This document shows, in pieces, positions 6,032-15,249 of a stretch of DNA of 23,704 nucleotides. The stretch's first letter is position 1. Each line of letters starts with the position of its first letter. A program made the position numbers and the translations under genes. Source of the stretch: JAUXFS01 sp050329575 (GTDB lineage: Bacteria > Pseudomonadota > Alphaproteobacteria > Rhodospirillales > Defluviicoccaceae); assembly GCA_050329575.1 (NCBI GenBank), contig JBHJOP010000095.1, forward strand, positions 1-23,704, in the 5' to 3' direction. The notes beneath the pieces are model-generated. The model saw nothing but the letters and a program-made list of their open reading frames with translations, did not search any database and had not been told where the DNA came from.

Positions 6032-6667
6032 TCACGCCTCGGCTTTGGCGCGGTAGGCGCAGAGATCGCGGACCCCGCACGCCGGGCAGCGCGGGGCGCG
6101 TGCCTTGCACACGTATCGGCCATGCAGGATCAGCCAATGGTGGGCATGTCGCCGCCAGTGCCCCGGGGTCCGCTTCTCGAGTTTCGCCTCGACCTCGAGC
6201 GGCGTCTTGCCCGGCGCCAGGCCGGTGCGGTTGGCAACCCGGAACACATGGGTGTCGACCGCGATCGTCGGCTCGCCGAAGGCGACGTTGAGGACAACGT
6301 TGGCGGTCTTGCGGCCGACCCCCGGCAACGCCTCCAGCGCCGCACGGTCCCGGGGCACCCGACCGCCGTGGCGATCGACCAGCACGCGGCTGAGGGCGAT
6401 GATATTCTTGGCCTTGGTGTTGAAGAGACCGATGGTCTTGATCGCCTCGCGCAGTCGCGCCTCGCCGAGGGCGACCATCTTCGCCGGCGTATCGGCGACC
6501 TCGAACAGGCGCGCCGTCGCCTTGTTGACGCCGGCGTCGGTCGCCTGCGCCGACAGCACCACCGCCACCAGCAGCGTGTAGGGATCGGCGAACCGCAGCT
6601 CGCTCCGCGGTTCCGGATTGGCGGCGGCGAGACGGCGGTAGAACTCCTCGATGTCGGCCCGTTTCAT
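6032..6667 (-). CDS. nth: endonuclease III (DNA glycosylase/AP lyase)
   Basis: A 211-residue base-excision repair enzyme that removes oxidised pyrimidines and nicks the abasic site. The helix-hairpin-helix LPGVGRKTANVVLN carries the catalytic Lys. VDTHVFRVANRTG carries the catalytic Asp. The C-terminus has the iron-sulfur ligands in the exact Cys-x6-Cys-x2-Cys-x5-Cys spacing (CKARAPRCPACGVRDLC). Length matches E. coli Nth (211). The ATG at 6667 gives the standard MKRADIEEFYRRL start, though the ribosome site is weak. It is convergent with the lipoprotein gene and divergent from the DUF2244 gene. Confidence 0.97.
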   Translation of the reverse strand: MKRADIEEFYRRLAAANPEPRSELRFADPYTLLVAVVLSAQATDAGVNKATARLFEVADTPAKMVALGEARLREAIKTIGLFNTKAKNIIALSRVLVDRHGGRVPRDRAALEALPGVGRKTANVVLNVAFGEPTIAVDTHVFRVANRTGLAPGKTPLEVEAKLEKRTPGHWRRHAHHWLILHGRYVCKARAPRCPACGVRDLCAYRAKAEA

Positions 6668-6740
6668 GTCGGTCGCCCCGTTCGCGGCGGATCGACCTTA
6701 GCCGGAACCGCCGGCGCCGTGAAACCGGTTGTTTTCGGGC

Positions 6741-6768
6741 TTGTCGGCGGCGGCATTCCGCTCATAAT
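6741..6768 (+). promoter_or_regulatory. promoter candidate for the DUF2244 gene
   Basis: TTGTCG (6741-6746), 16-base spacer, CATAAT (6763-6768). Transcription would start near 6775, 20-26 bases before the gene. The -10 box overlaps the Fur-like site at 6763-6781. Confidence 0.45.
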
Positions 6769-6781
6769 GATTCGCATTCTC
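6763..6781. promoter_or_regulatory. Fur-box-like 19-base site over the promoter
   Basis: CATAATGATTCGCATTCTC matches the classic 19-base Fur consensus (GATAATGATAATCATTATC) at 14-15 positions depending on strand, with intact AATG (6766-6769) and CATT (6775-6778) half-sites. It covers the -10 box and transcription start of the DUF2244 gene and lies about 95 bases upstream of nth. A Fur or Fur-like iron regulator bound here would block the promoter. Confidence 0.4.
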
Positions 6782-6800
6782 GATCGGCTCCCGGGTGGCC

Positions 6801-7292
6801 ATGATCCGGTCGGCGGCAGACCCCGTTCTCTACAGCGTCGTCCTGCGACCCCACCGCAGCGCCGGCCGCCGCGCGATCCGCTCGGTGATCTGGCTGGTGG
6901 CGATCCCCTGGCTGGTGGTGGGGGCGGGATTCGCCGCCGCCGGAGCGTGGCCGGTGTTGCCGTTCCTCGGGCTCGAGGTGCTGCTGCTCTACGGCGCCCT
7001 CAGGCTCAACCAGAAGGCCGGCAACGCCTATGAGGCGGTCAACCTGACCGAACGGACGCTGTCGGTGCGGCGCGTTGACCACTGGGGCCGGCAGACCCAC
7101 TATTCGTTCCCGCCGCAATGGCTGCAGGTCAACATCGACGATCCGCCGACCCCGCGCAGCCCGGTGGAACTGCGGTCCCATGGCCGATCGCTCCACATCG
7201 GCACCTTCCTGCTGCCGCACGAGCGGCTGGAACTGGCGCGCGCGCTGCGGCGCGAGCTGTTTCGCATCACCCGGCCGAGGCGTCCGGCCTGA
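6801..7292 (+). CDS. DUF2244 family integral membrane protein
   Basis: 163 residues from the ATG at 6801 (165 if the GTG at 6795 is used; neither has a clear ribosome site). It begins IRSAADPVLYSVVLRPHRS, the conserved N-terminus of DUF2244. Two adjacent hydrophobic helices follow at about 26-68. After them comes a soluble C-terminal part with TERTLSVRRVDHWGRQTHYSFPP and LHIGTFLLPHERLELARALR, also typical of the family. DUF2244 is widespread in alphaproteobacteria and its function is not established. A Fur-like box overlaps its promoter. It is convergent with dapB, with stop codons 2 bases apart. Confidence 0.82.
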   Translation: MIRSAADPVLYSVVLRPHRSAGRRAIRSVIWLVAIPWLVVGAGFAAAGAWPVLPFLGLEVLLLYGALRLNQKAGNAYEAVNLTERTLSVRRVDHWGRQTHYSFPPQWLQVNIDDPPTPRSPVELRSHGRSLHIGTFLLPHERLELARALRRELFRITRPRRPA

Positions 7293-7294
7293 CG

Positions 7295-8095
7295 CTACTC
7301 GAGTCCGAGAACCTGGCGCATCGCGTACACGCCCGGCGGACGCCCGGCCGTCCATAGCGCCGCCCGGACCGCCCCGCGGGCGAACACGGCCCGTGACGAG
7401 GCCTTGTGCACCAGTTCGACGCGTTCCGCCTCGCCGGCGAAGATCACCGCATGTTCGCCGACGACGTCGCCGCCGCGCAGGGTCGCGAAGCCGATCTCCC
7501 CCGCCGGCCGCGGGCCGATCTGGCCGTCGCGGCTGCGGCGGGCGACGTCGGTGAGGGCGACGCCGCGCCCGGCGGCGGCGGCCTCGCCGAGTGCCAGCGC
7601 CGTCCCCGAAGGCGCGTCGACCTTGTGACGATGATGCATCTCGACGATCTCGATGTCGAAGTCGCGGCCGAGGATCGCCGCCAACTGGCGGGTGAGACCG
7701 AGCAGCAAATTGACGCCGATGCTCATGTTGGCGGCCTGGACCACCGCCACCCGTTCGCCGGCGGCGGCCAGTGCCGCGTGATCGACCTGCTGCAACCCGG
7801 TGGTCCCGACGATCAGGGCGGCGCCGTGCTCGGCCGCCAGCCGGGCGTGGGCGGCGACGGTGGCGGGAGCGGTGAAATCGATCACCGCGTCGGACGCCGC
7901 GAACAGCCGGGCGGCGACATCGCCGACCGTGAGCCCGCAGGGCGGGCAACCCGCGAGCGCGCCCACGTCCGTGCCGACGCTTTCGTGCCCCGCCGCTTCG
8001 ATGCCGCCGGAGAGCGTCGCCCCGCCGGTCGCCAGCACCTCGCGCACCAGGATCCGACCCATGCGGCCGGCACAGCCGACGATCCCGATCCTCAT
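7295..8095 (-). CDS. dapB: 4-hydroxy-tetrahydrodipicolinate reductase
   Basis: A 266-residue cytoplasmic enzyme that reduces dihydrodipicolinate (HTPA) with NAD(P)H on the way to diaminopimelate and lysine. The nucleotide-binding loop is GCAGRMG (7-13). DFTAPATV and VGTTGL are family blocks. EMHHRHKVDAPSGTAL holds the catalytic His and Lys and the substrate-binding SGT. The ATG at 8095 gives MRIGIVG, with GGGAGGGG just upstream; the longer open frame is an antisense-type extension over dnaJ in another frame. It is the last gene of the dnaK-dnaJ-dapB run, 29 bases after dnaJ, so it probably shares the heat-shock transcript. Confidence 0.97.
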   Translation of the reverse strand: MRIGIVGCAGRMGRILVREVLATGGATLSGGIEAAGHESVGTDVGALAGCPPCGLTVGDVAARLFAASDAVIDFTAPATVAAHARLAAEHGAALIVGTTGLQQVDHAALAAAGERVAVVQAANMSIGVNLLLGLTRQLAAILGRDFDIEIVEMHHRHKVDAPSGTALALGEAAAAGRGVALTDVARRSRDGQIGPRPAGEIGFATLRGGDVVGEHAVIFAGEAERVELVHKASSRAVFARGAVRAALWTAGRPPGVYAMRQVLGLE

Positions 8096-8124
8096 CACCC
8101 CTCCCGCGCCGGCGCGCCCGGCGC

Positions 8125-9252
8125 CTATTCCTTGAGGTCCTCCCACAGTTCCTTGACCTTGGCGAAGAAACCGTGGGACTCGGGGCTGTGGCGTTCGCCG
8201 CTGCCCGCCGCTTCGAACTCGCGCAGCAACCGCTTCTGCTCGTCGGTGAGATCGCGCGGCGTCTCCACCACCGCCTCGACGATCATGTCGCCGCGGGCGG
8301 GGGAACGGAGCACCGTCATGCCCTTGCCGCGCAGCCGGAACTGGGCGCCGGTCTGGGTGCCGGCCGGCAGGGTGATCCGCGCCCGTGCCCCGTCGAGGGT
8401 GGGGACGTCGACCTGCCCGCCAAGCGCCGCGGTGGTCATCGCCAGCGGCATCCGGCAGTAGATATTGGCGCCGTCCCGCTGGAAGAAGCGGTGGGGGGCG
8501 ACCGAGACGAAGATGTAGAGGTCGCCCGGCGGGCCGCCGCGCATCCCGGCTTCGCCTTCGCCGGCGAGGCGGATGCGGGTGCCGTCCTCGACGCCGGCGG
8601 GGATGGTCACCTGCAGGGACTTCTCCTTCTGCACCCGGCCGCTGCCGCCGCAGGCGCGGCACGGATCCTTGATCACCTGGCCGCTGCCGCCGCAGGTGGG
8701 ACAGGTGCGTTCGACGGTAAAGAAGCCGGACTGGGAGCGGACGCGGCCGGCGCCGCGGCAGGTCGGACACGAGACCGGACCGGAACCCTTGGCACTGCCG
8801 CTACCGCCGCAGACCTCGCAGGCCGCCGCGGTGGCGACCCGGATCGTGTTCTTGCATCCGTTGAACGCCTCCTCGAGCGTGACCTGCATGTTGTAGCGCA
8901 GATCCGAACCCCGGCCGGTCGGGCGCGACCCTCGCCGGCCGCCGGCCATGAAGTCGCCGAACATCTCCTCGAAGATGTCGGCGAACCCGGCGCCGCCACC
9001 GCCACCGAAGCCGGCATCGCCGCCGTGCTCGAAGGCGGCATGGCCGAAACGGTCGTAGGCGGCGCGCTTCTGGTCGTCCTTGAGGACCTCGTAGGCCTCG
9101 CTCAGGTCCTTGAAGCGCTGCTCCGCGTCCTTGTCGCCCGGATTGCGATCCGGGTGATACTGCATCGCCAGCTTGCGGTAGGCCTTCTTGAGTTGGTCCT
9201 TGGAGGCGTCCCGGTCGACACCCAGGGTCTTGTAGTAGTCTTCCTTCACCAT
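8125..9252 (-). CDS. dnaJ: chaperone protein DnaJ (Hsp40)
   Basis: A 375-residue type I DnaJ, co-chaperone that delivers unfolded proteins to DnaK and stimulates its ATPase. The J domain covers about 1-70 with HPD at 33-35. A glycine/phenylalanine-rich stretch covers 77-104. Four CxxCxGxG zinc motifs have Cys pairs at 145/148, 162/165, 184/187 and 198/201, giving two zinc sites. The C-terminal substrate-binding and dimerisation domains follow (for example IPAGVEDGTRIRLAGEGEAG). Length matches E. coli DnaJ (376). It lies 95 bases downstream of dnaK, with a possible hairpin between. Confidence 0.98.
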   Translation of the reverse strand: MVKEDYYKTLGVDRDASKDQLKKAYRKLAMQYHPDRNPGDKDAEQRFKDLSEAYEVLKDDQKRAAYDRFGHAAFEHGGDAGFGGGGGAGFADIFEEMFGDFMAGGRRGSRPTGRGSDLRYNMQVTLEEAFNGCKNTIRVATAAACEVCGGSGSAKGSGPVSCPTCRGAGRVRSQSGFFTVERTCPTCGGSGQVIKDPCRACGGSGRVQKEKSLQVTIPAGVEDGTRIRLAGEGEAGMRGGPPGDLYIFVSVAPHRFFQRDGANIYCRMPLAMTTAALGGQVDVPTLDGARARITLPAGTQTGAQFRLRGKGMTVLRSPARGDMIVEAVVETPRDLTDEQKRLLREFEAAGSGERHSPESHGFFAKVKELWEDLKE

Positions 9253-9282
9253 CGGCGCTCACCAACCGCAACGGAGAGCGGC

Positions 9283-9311
9283 GACGGCCCCCGAGGGGAC
9301 CGCCGGCCGTC
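9283..9311 (-). other. hairpin in the dnaK-dnaJ spacer
   Basis: GACGGCC (9283-9289) and GGCCGTC (9305-9311) form a perfect 7-bp stem with a 15-base loop. No T-run follows, so it may slow or stabilise the message rather than end it. Such hairpins often explain lower dnaJ than dnaK output. Confidence 0.3.
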
Positions 9312-9347
9312 TCTGGTCCGCAACTGGCTGCACGGGAAAGGACCCGA

Positions 9348-11273
<1,926 letters not shown>

Positions 11274-11374
11274 CTCTCACCTCGTGTCTGGCGGAACTCG
11301 ACGGCCCTGAGCGGCGCCGCGCGAATTCCCCTGAAGAATCCAAAGAAGCGCCCCTGAGTTCGAGCGACGCGCGT

Positions 11375-11403
11375 TATATATGCGAGCCGCCCCGGCGGCG
11401 CAA
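11375..11403 (-). promoter_or_regulatory. dnaK: dnaK promoter
   Basis: On the minus strand TTGCGC (11403-11398), a 17-base spacer and TATATA (11380-11375), with transcription starting about 95 bases before the ATG. The -10 box is one of few AT-rich spots in the region. A 14-base inverted repeat (GCCGCC CC GGCGGC, 11386-11399) fills the spacer and could be a regulator site. An RpoH promoter at the same place cannot be excluded. Confidence 0.45.
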
Positions 11404-11493
11404 CCGCCGCCCCCGTATTCGCCGCGACCACTCCGGGGTCGTTCCGCGCGCGGATGGACGTGCCGGCGCGGCCGCCGGCGATCGCGCCCGCTT

Positions 11494-11511
11494 ATAGGCC
11501 TTATTTCCTAT
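11494..11511. promoter_or_regulatory. AT-rich inverted repeat upstream of the DUF1848 gene
   Basis: ATAGG (11494-11498) and CCTAT (11507-11511) flank an 8-base centre inside a short AT-rich patch, 62 bases before the DUF1848 start. It could be part of its promoter or an operator. No clear -35/-10 pair is seen. Confidence 0.2.
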
Positions 11512-11572
11512 CACGTCAAGACGCGGCGTGCGCCCTTGCGCGCCGGCGAGACCGTGGCAGACTGGCGCCAGG

Positions 11573-12565
11573 ATGATCGTCTCGGCCAGCTATCGCACCG
11601 ATATTCCCGCCTTCTATGGCGCCTGGTTCCTCGAGCGCCTGCACGCCGGCTGGGTCCGCACGGCGAGCCCCTACGGCGGCAAGCCCGCGCATCTGCCGTT
11701 GACCCGCGAGACGGTCGACGGCTTCGTCTTCTGGACCCGCAACGCGGGGCCGTTCCTGCCGGCGCTCGAGGCGGTCGGTGCGGTGCCGTTCCCGTTCGTC
11801 GTCCAGTACACCATCACCGGCTATCCGAAACCCCTCGATGCCGCCACTCCCGACCCGCGCCGCGGCTGCGATTGGTTGCAGCGGCTGGCCTCCAGATACG
11901 GCGCGGCGGCCGCGGTCTGGCGCTACGACCCGATCGTCTTCACCTCGCTGACCCCGCCCGCCTGGCACGCGGGCACCTTCCACTCCCTCGCCCGGTCGCT
12001 GCGGGGAGCGGTCGACGAGGTGGTGGTGTCCTTCGCCCAGATCTACCGCAAGACCGCCCGCAACATGAATGCGGCGGCGCGCGCCTTCGGCTTTCACTGG
12101 TGGGATCCGCCCTCCGACCAGAAGCGTGCGCTGCTCACCGATCTCGCCGCGATCGCCGCCGAGTGCGGTCTGGCCATCACCCTCTGCGGTCAGCGGGAGC
12201 TGCTGGTCCCCGGCGTCGGCGACGCTCGCTGCATCGACGCCGAGCGGCTGAGCCGGGTCGCCGGACGCCCGATCGGCGCGCTGCGACGGCCGCACCGCAA
12301 GACGTGCGGCTGCTGGGCGTCCCGGGACATCGGCGACTACGACAGCTGCATCCAGGGCTGCGCCTACTGCTACGCGGTCAACGGCCGTGCCGCCGCCAAG
12401 GACCGGCTGGAGCGCCACGACCCCGCCGGCCCGTCGCTGATTCCCCCCCGCTCCACGCCCGCCCCCGCGTGTGTCGAAGGGGCCTTGCCGCGCCCGCCGG
12501 ATCAGAACTTCTCGTCGAGCTGGACGCCGGATGCCTCGCCGCGCGGATCGCCCTGCCGCTCGTAG
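11573..12565 (+). CDS. DUF1848 family protein, radical-SAM-like iron-sulfur protein
   Basis: 330 residues from the ATG at 11573. It begins MIVSASYRTDIPAFYGAWFL and contains FVFWTRNAGPFLPAL, VQYTITGYP and WRYDPIVFT, the standard blocks of DUF1848. The C-terminal cluster KTCGCWASRDIGDYDSC then IQGCAYCYA places Cys at 245, 247, 259, 263 and 266. The last three have the Cys-x3-Cys-x2-Cys spacing of radical SAM clusters, at the C-terminal side rather than the N-terminal side. The fold and reaction are not established. The conserved part ends near residue 284 (RLERHDP). The remaining 46 residues read antisense through the 3' end of grpE and look like overrun. It is the only plus-strand gene between the hrcA-grpE and dnaK-dnaJ blocks. 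Confidence 0.85.
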   Translation: MIVSASYRTDIPAFYGAWFLERLHAGWVRTASPYGGKPAHLPLTRETVDGFVFWTRNAGPFLPALEAVGAVPFPFVVQYTITGYPKPLDAATPDPRRGCDWLQRLASRYGAAAAVWRYDPIVFTSLTPPAWHAGTFHSLARSLRGAVDEVVVSFAQIYRKTARNMNAAARAFGFHWWDPPSDQKRALLTDLAAIAAECGLAITLCGQRELLVPGVGDARCIDAERLSRVAGRPIGALRRPHRKTCGCWASRDIGDYDSCIQGCAYCYAVNGRAAAKDRLERHDPAGPSLIPPRSTPAPACVEGALPRPPDQNFSSSWTPDASPRGSPCRS

Positions 12566-13296
12566 GCCGCCGCCGACCCCCTCGCCGCGGTCGGCTCGTC
12601 TCGGCTCTCCTCTCCACCGTCGTCGGCGCCGGCCGCCGGCCCGTCGGTCGGCGGGCGCTTCGGTCCGCCGCGCGCGACCCCGACGCGGGCGGCGCGCAGC
12701 GGACGGTCGTAGATCATGTAACCCGGCTCAACCACCTGCGCGACGGTGCCGGCGGGCACGCTGTCGTCGGGGATCTCGAACAGGGCTTCGTGAACGTGCG
12801 GATCGAACGGCCGGCCGAGGGCCTCCATCGCCGTGATGCCGTTCCGCTCGAGGACGGTGAGCAGTTCCTTCTCGGTCATCTCGACCCCCGCCACCAGCGC
12901 CTGCAATGCCGGATCGGCGTCGCGCGCCGCCGGATCGACACTGCCGAGCGCCCGTTGCAGGTTGTCGGCGACCGACAACAGATCGCGGGCGAAGCCGGCG
13001 ATCGCGTACTTGCTGGCGTCCGCCCGGTCCCTGGCCGCGCGACGCCGCACGTTCTCGACCTCGGCCAACGCCCGCAACCGTTCGTCCTTGAGCTGGGCGA
13101 GTTCCGCCTCGGCGGCGGCGAGGCGGTCGGCCATCGCGGCCGCGTCGGCGGCAGGGACTTCCCCCGGGCCACCGGCCGCGGCCGCGGCCGGCGGCTCGAC
13201 CGCCGCGTCGCCCTCGGTGGCGATCGGTCCGGCGGCGTCCCCCGTCTCCTCGGCGGCCCGCTTGTCCCGCGGGTCGGTGTCGGCGTGTCCGCTCAT
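12502..13296 (-). CDS. grpE: GrpE, nucleotide-exchange factor for DnaK
   Basis: 264 residues, longer than the usual 190-210. An acidic, alanine-rich head (1-60) leads into the long coiled coil (ADRLAAAEAELAQLKDERLR, LAEVENVRRRAARDR). The beta-domain block VEMTEKELLTVLERNGI...FDPHVHEALFEIPDDSVPAGTV and the family's last conserved motif, GYMIYDRPLRAARVGVARGG, follow. It speeds ADP release from DnaK. The ATG at 13296 has GAGG 8 bases upstream and lies 17 bases after hrcA, so the two are an operon. After the conserved end there is an extra tail of about 55 low-complexity polar residues, whose coding DNA overlaps the DUF1848 3' end. Confidence 0.96.
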   Translation of the reverse strand: MSGHADTDPRDKRAAEETGDAAGPIATEGDAAVEPPAAAAAGGPGEVPAADAAAMADRLAAAEAELAQLKDERLRALAEVENVRRRAARDRADASKYAIAGFARDLLSVADNLQRALGSVDPAARDADPALQALVAGVEMTEKELLTVLERNGITAMEALGRPFDPHVHEALFEIPDDSVPAGTVAQVVEPGYMIYDRPLRAARVGVARGGPKRPPTDGPAAGADDGGEESRDEPTAARGSAAAYERQGDPRGEASGVQLDEKF

Positions 13297-13313
13297 GTCA
13301 AGATCCTCGTTTC

Positions 13314-14351
13314 CTATCCGATCAGGCGGCCGACCAGCTTCGCGGTGTAGTCGACCATCGGGATGATTCGCGCATAGTTGATGCGCGTCGGGCCGATGAC
13401 CCCGACCGCACCGATGATCTGCTCCCGGCTGTCCCGATAGGAGCTGACGATCATCGAGCACCCGGAAAGCCTGAACAACTCGTTGCTGGCGCCGATAAAT
13501 ATCTGCACCCCCTCGGCTCGATCAACCAGGGAGAGGATCTTGAGGATCATCTCCTTGGTCTCGAGGGCCGCGAAGAGGGTGCGAATATGCTCCAGGTCGC
13601 CGATCGCCTGAACGTCGTCCAGCAGGTTGGCCTGGCCGCGGACGATCAGCGACCCGCCCTTGTCGCCGCCTGCCCAGCTGGCGAGTCCGGACTCCACCAC
13701 CCGGCTGGTGAGCTCGTCCAACCGCGCCTCGTGCGCCTCCAGTTCGCCGAGGATCTGTTCGCGGGCCTCTGCGATGGTGCGACCGACCAGCCGGGCGCTG
13801 AGATAGTTGGAGGCCTCGACGAGCGCCGAGGGGTGGGTTCCGATCGGCGTGTCGATGATCCGGTTCTCGACAAGTCCCGTTTCGCTGACCAGCACCACCA
13901 GCGCCCGGCCGCGGCTGAGGTTGACGAGTTCGATGTGGCGCAGCGGCTTGTCGGTCTTCGGCGCCATCACCAGGCTGGCGCAGCCGGACAGACCCGACAA
14001 CGCCGCGGTCGCCCGCTCGAGCAACCCCTCGACACTGGTGTCGACGCCCGCACACTGCTGTTCCAGGCTCCGGCGCTCGCCGTCGGTGAGATTGCCGACC
14101 TCGAGCAACCCGTCGACGAACAGTCTGAGGCCGGCCTCGGTCGGCATCCGACCCGCCGAGGTGTGGGGGGCGAACAGCAGTCCGGCGTCCTCGAGGTCGG
14201 CCATGACGTTGCGGATCGTCGCCGGTGACAGGTTCACCGCCAGTCGCTTGGACAGGGTGCGCGAGCCGATCGGCTCGCCGGTCTCCAGATAGGCGTCGAC
14301 CACCCGGCGCAGGATGTCCCTCGATCTCTGGTTCAATTCGCTAACCGACAT
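13314..14351 (-). CDS. hrcA: heat-inducible transcription repressor HrcA
   Basis: 345 residues. The N-terminal winged helix (about 1-90; LNQRSRDILRRVVDAYLETG, SPATIRNVMADLEDAGLL, PHTSAGRMPTEAGLRLFVD) binds CIRCE operators. The GAF-like and dimerisation parts follow, ending SSYRDSREQIIGAVGVIGPTRINYARIIPMVDY, the family's conserved C-terminus. HrcA represses groESL, and sometimes its own operon, and is stabilised by GroEL. It is first of hrcA-grpE, with a strong promoter at 14388-14416. The expected CIRCE is not visible within this window; groESL lies elsewhere. Confidence 0.98.
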   Translation of the reverse strand: MSVSELNQRSRDILRRVVDAYLETGEPIGSRTLSKRLAVNLSPATIRNVMADLEDAGLLFAPHTSAGRMPTEAGLRLFVDGLLEVGNLTDGERRSLEQQCAGVDTSVEGLLERATAALSGLSGCASLVMAPKTDKPLRHIELVNLSRGRALVVLVSETGLVENRIIDTPIGTHPSALVEASNYLSARLVGRTIAEAREQILGELEAHEARLDELTSRVVESGLASWAGGDKGGSLIVRGQANLLDDVQAIGDLEHIRTLFAALETKEMILKILSLVDRAEGVQIFIGASNELFRLSGCSMIVSSYRDSREQIIGAVGVIGPTRINYARIIPMVDYTAKLVGRLIG

Positions 14352-14387
14352 GGTCTTCGCCCGAACGGGAGTGCGATGCGCGTCGGG

Positions 14388-14416
14388 AATCTAGTGGCAC
14401 GACCGGGACCCGTCAA
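14388..14416 (-). promoter_or_regulatory. hrcA: hrcA-grpE promoter
   Basis: On the minus strand TTGACG (14416-14411), 17-base spacer, TAGATT (14393-14388), 37 bases before the hrcA ATG. A close sigma70 match. One GCACTC sequence resembling a single CIRCE arm lies downstream, with no partner arm. Confidence 0.6.
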
Positions 14417-14427
14417 CGCGGCCGGCC

Positions 14428-14456
14428 TTTACCGGCGAAGGCGACCGGTCTAGCTT
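14428..14456 (+). promoter_or_regulatory. rph: rph-rdgB-hemW promoter
   Basis: TTTACC (14428-14433), 17-base spacer, TAGCTT (14451-14456), 35 bases before the rph ATG. Its -35 box is only 11 bases from the -35 box of the divergent hrcA promoter. Confidence 0.45.
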
Positions 14457-14491
14457 GGCCGTCCCGTCGCTCGTCTTTCGGGGGAGTTTCG

Positions 14492-15211
14492 ATGAGACCC
14501 TCAGGCCGCGCCAACGACCGCATGCGCCCGATCAGCTTGGAGATCGGCATCAGCAAGTACGCCGAGGGGTCCTGTCTCGCCCGCTTCGGGGACACGCACG
14601 TGCTGTGCACGGCGTCGGTCGAGCAGCGAGTGCCGGGCTGGATGCGCGACAGCGGCCGCGGATGGGTCACCGCCGAGTACGGGATGCTGCCGCGGGCGAC
14701 CGCCGAGCGCACCGACCGCGAAGCGGCCCGCGGTCGCCAGACGGGGCGGACCTCCGAGATCCAGCGGCTGATCGGGCGCAGCCTTCGCGCGGTGACCGAC
14801 CTCCAGGCGATCGAGAACCTCCAGGTCCGTGTCGACTGCGACGTCCTCCAGGCCGACGGCGGCACCCGCACCGCCGCGATCACCGGCGCCTATGTCGCCC
14901 TGCACCTGGCGTTCACGCGGCTGATCGACCTCGGCCTCTTGGACGCGGTACCGCTGACCGACCAGCTGGCGGCGGTCTCCTGCGGGCTCTACCGGGGCAG
15001 CCCGGTTCTCGATCTCGACTACGAGGAGGACCGGGAGGCCGAGGCGGACGCCAACTTCGTGCTCACCGGCGCCGGCGCCATCGTCGAGGTGCAGGGAACG
15101 GCGGAACACAAGCCGTTCTCCGAGCGCGCGTTCATGGACCTGTTCGCGCTCGCCCGCCGCGGCATCGGCGAGCTCGTGACCGTGCAGCGAACGGTCTTGG
15201 GCCTTGCCTGA
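14492..15211 (+). CDS. rph: ribonuclease PH
   Basis: A 239-residue phosphorolytic 3'-5' exoribonuclease that trims tRNA precursors. It begins MRPSGRANDRMRPISLEIG and has the RNase PH core (CLARFGDTHVLCTASVEQ; RDSGRGWVTAEYGMLPRAT; AARGRQTGRTSEIQRLIGRS; VDCDVLQADGGTRTAAITGA). The C-terminus carries DLDYEEDREAEADANFV and EVQGTAEHKPFSE. Length matches the E. coli enzyme (238). GGGGAG lies 5 bases before the ATG. It leads rph-rdgB-hemW, an arrangement common in alphaproteobacteria. Confidence 0.98.
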   Translation: MRPSGRANDRMRPISLEIGISKYAEGSCLARFGDTHVLCTASVEQRVPGWMRDSGRGWVTAEYGMLPRATAERTDREAARGRQTGRTSEIQRLIGRSLRAVTDLQAIENLQVRVDCDVLQADGGTRTAAITGAYVALHLAFTRLIDLGLLDAVPLTDQLAAVSCGLYRGSPVLDLDYEEDREAEADANFVLTGAGAIVEVQGTAEHKPFSERAFMDLFALARRGIGELVTVQRTVLGLA

Positions 15212-15249
15212 CCGCCTCCCGCGGCGGGATCTCGGGTGAGAGGTGGGAG

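Noticed and set aside
14365..14380. A CIRCE half-site (GAGTGC) downstream of the hrcA promoter
   Set aside because: The second arm is absent at the required 9-base spacing.
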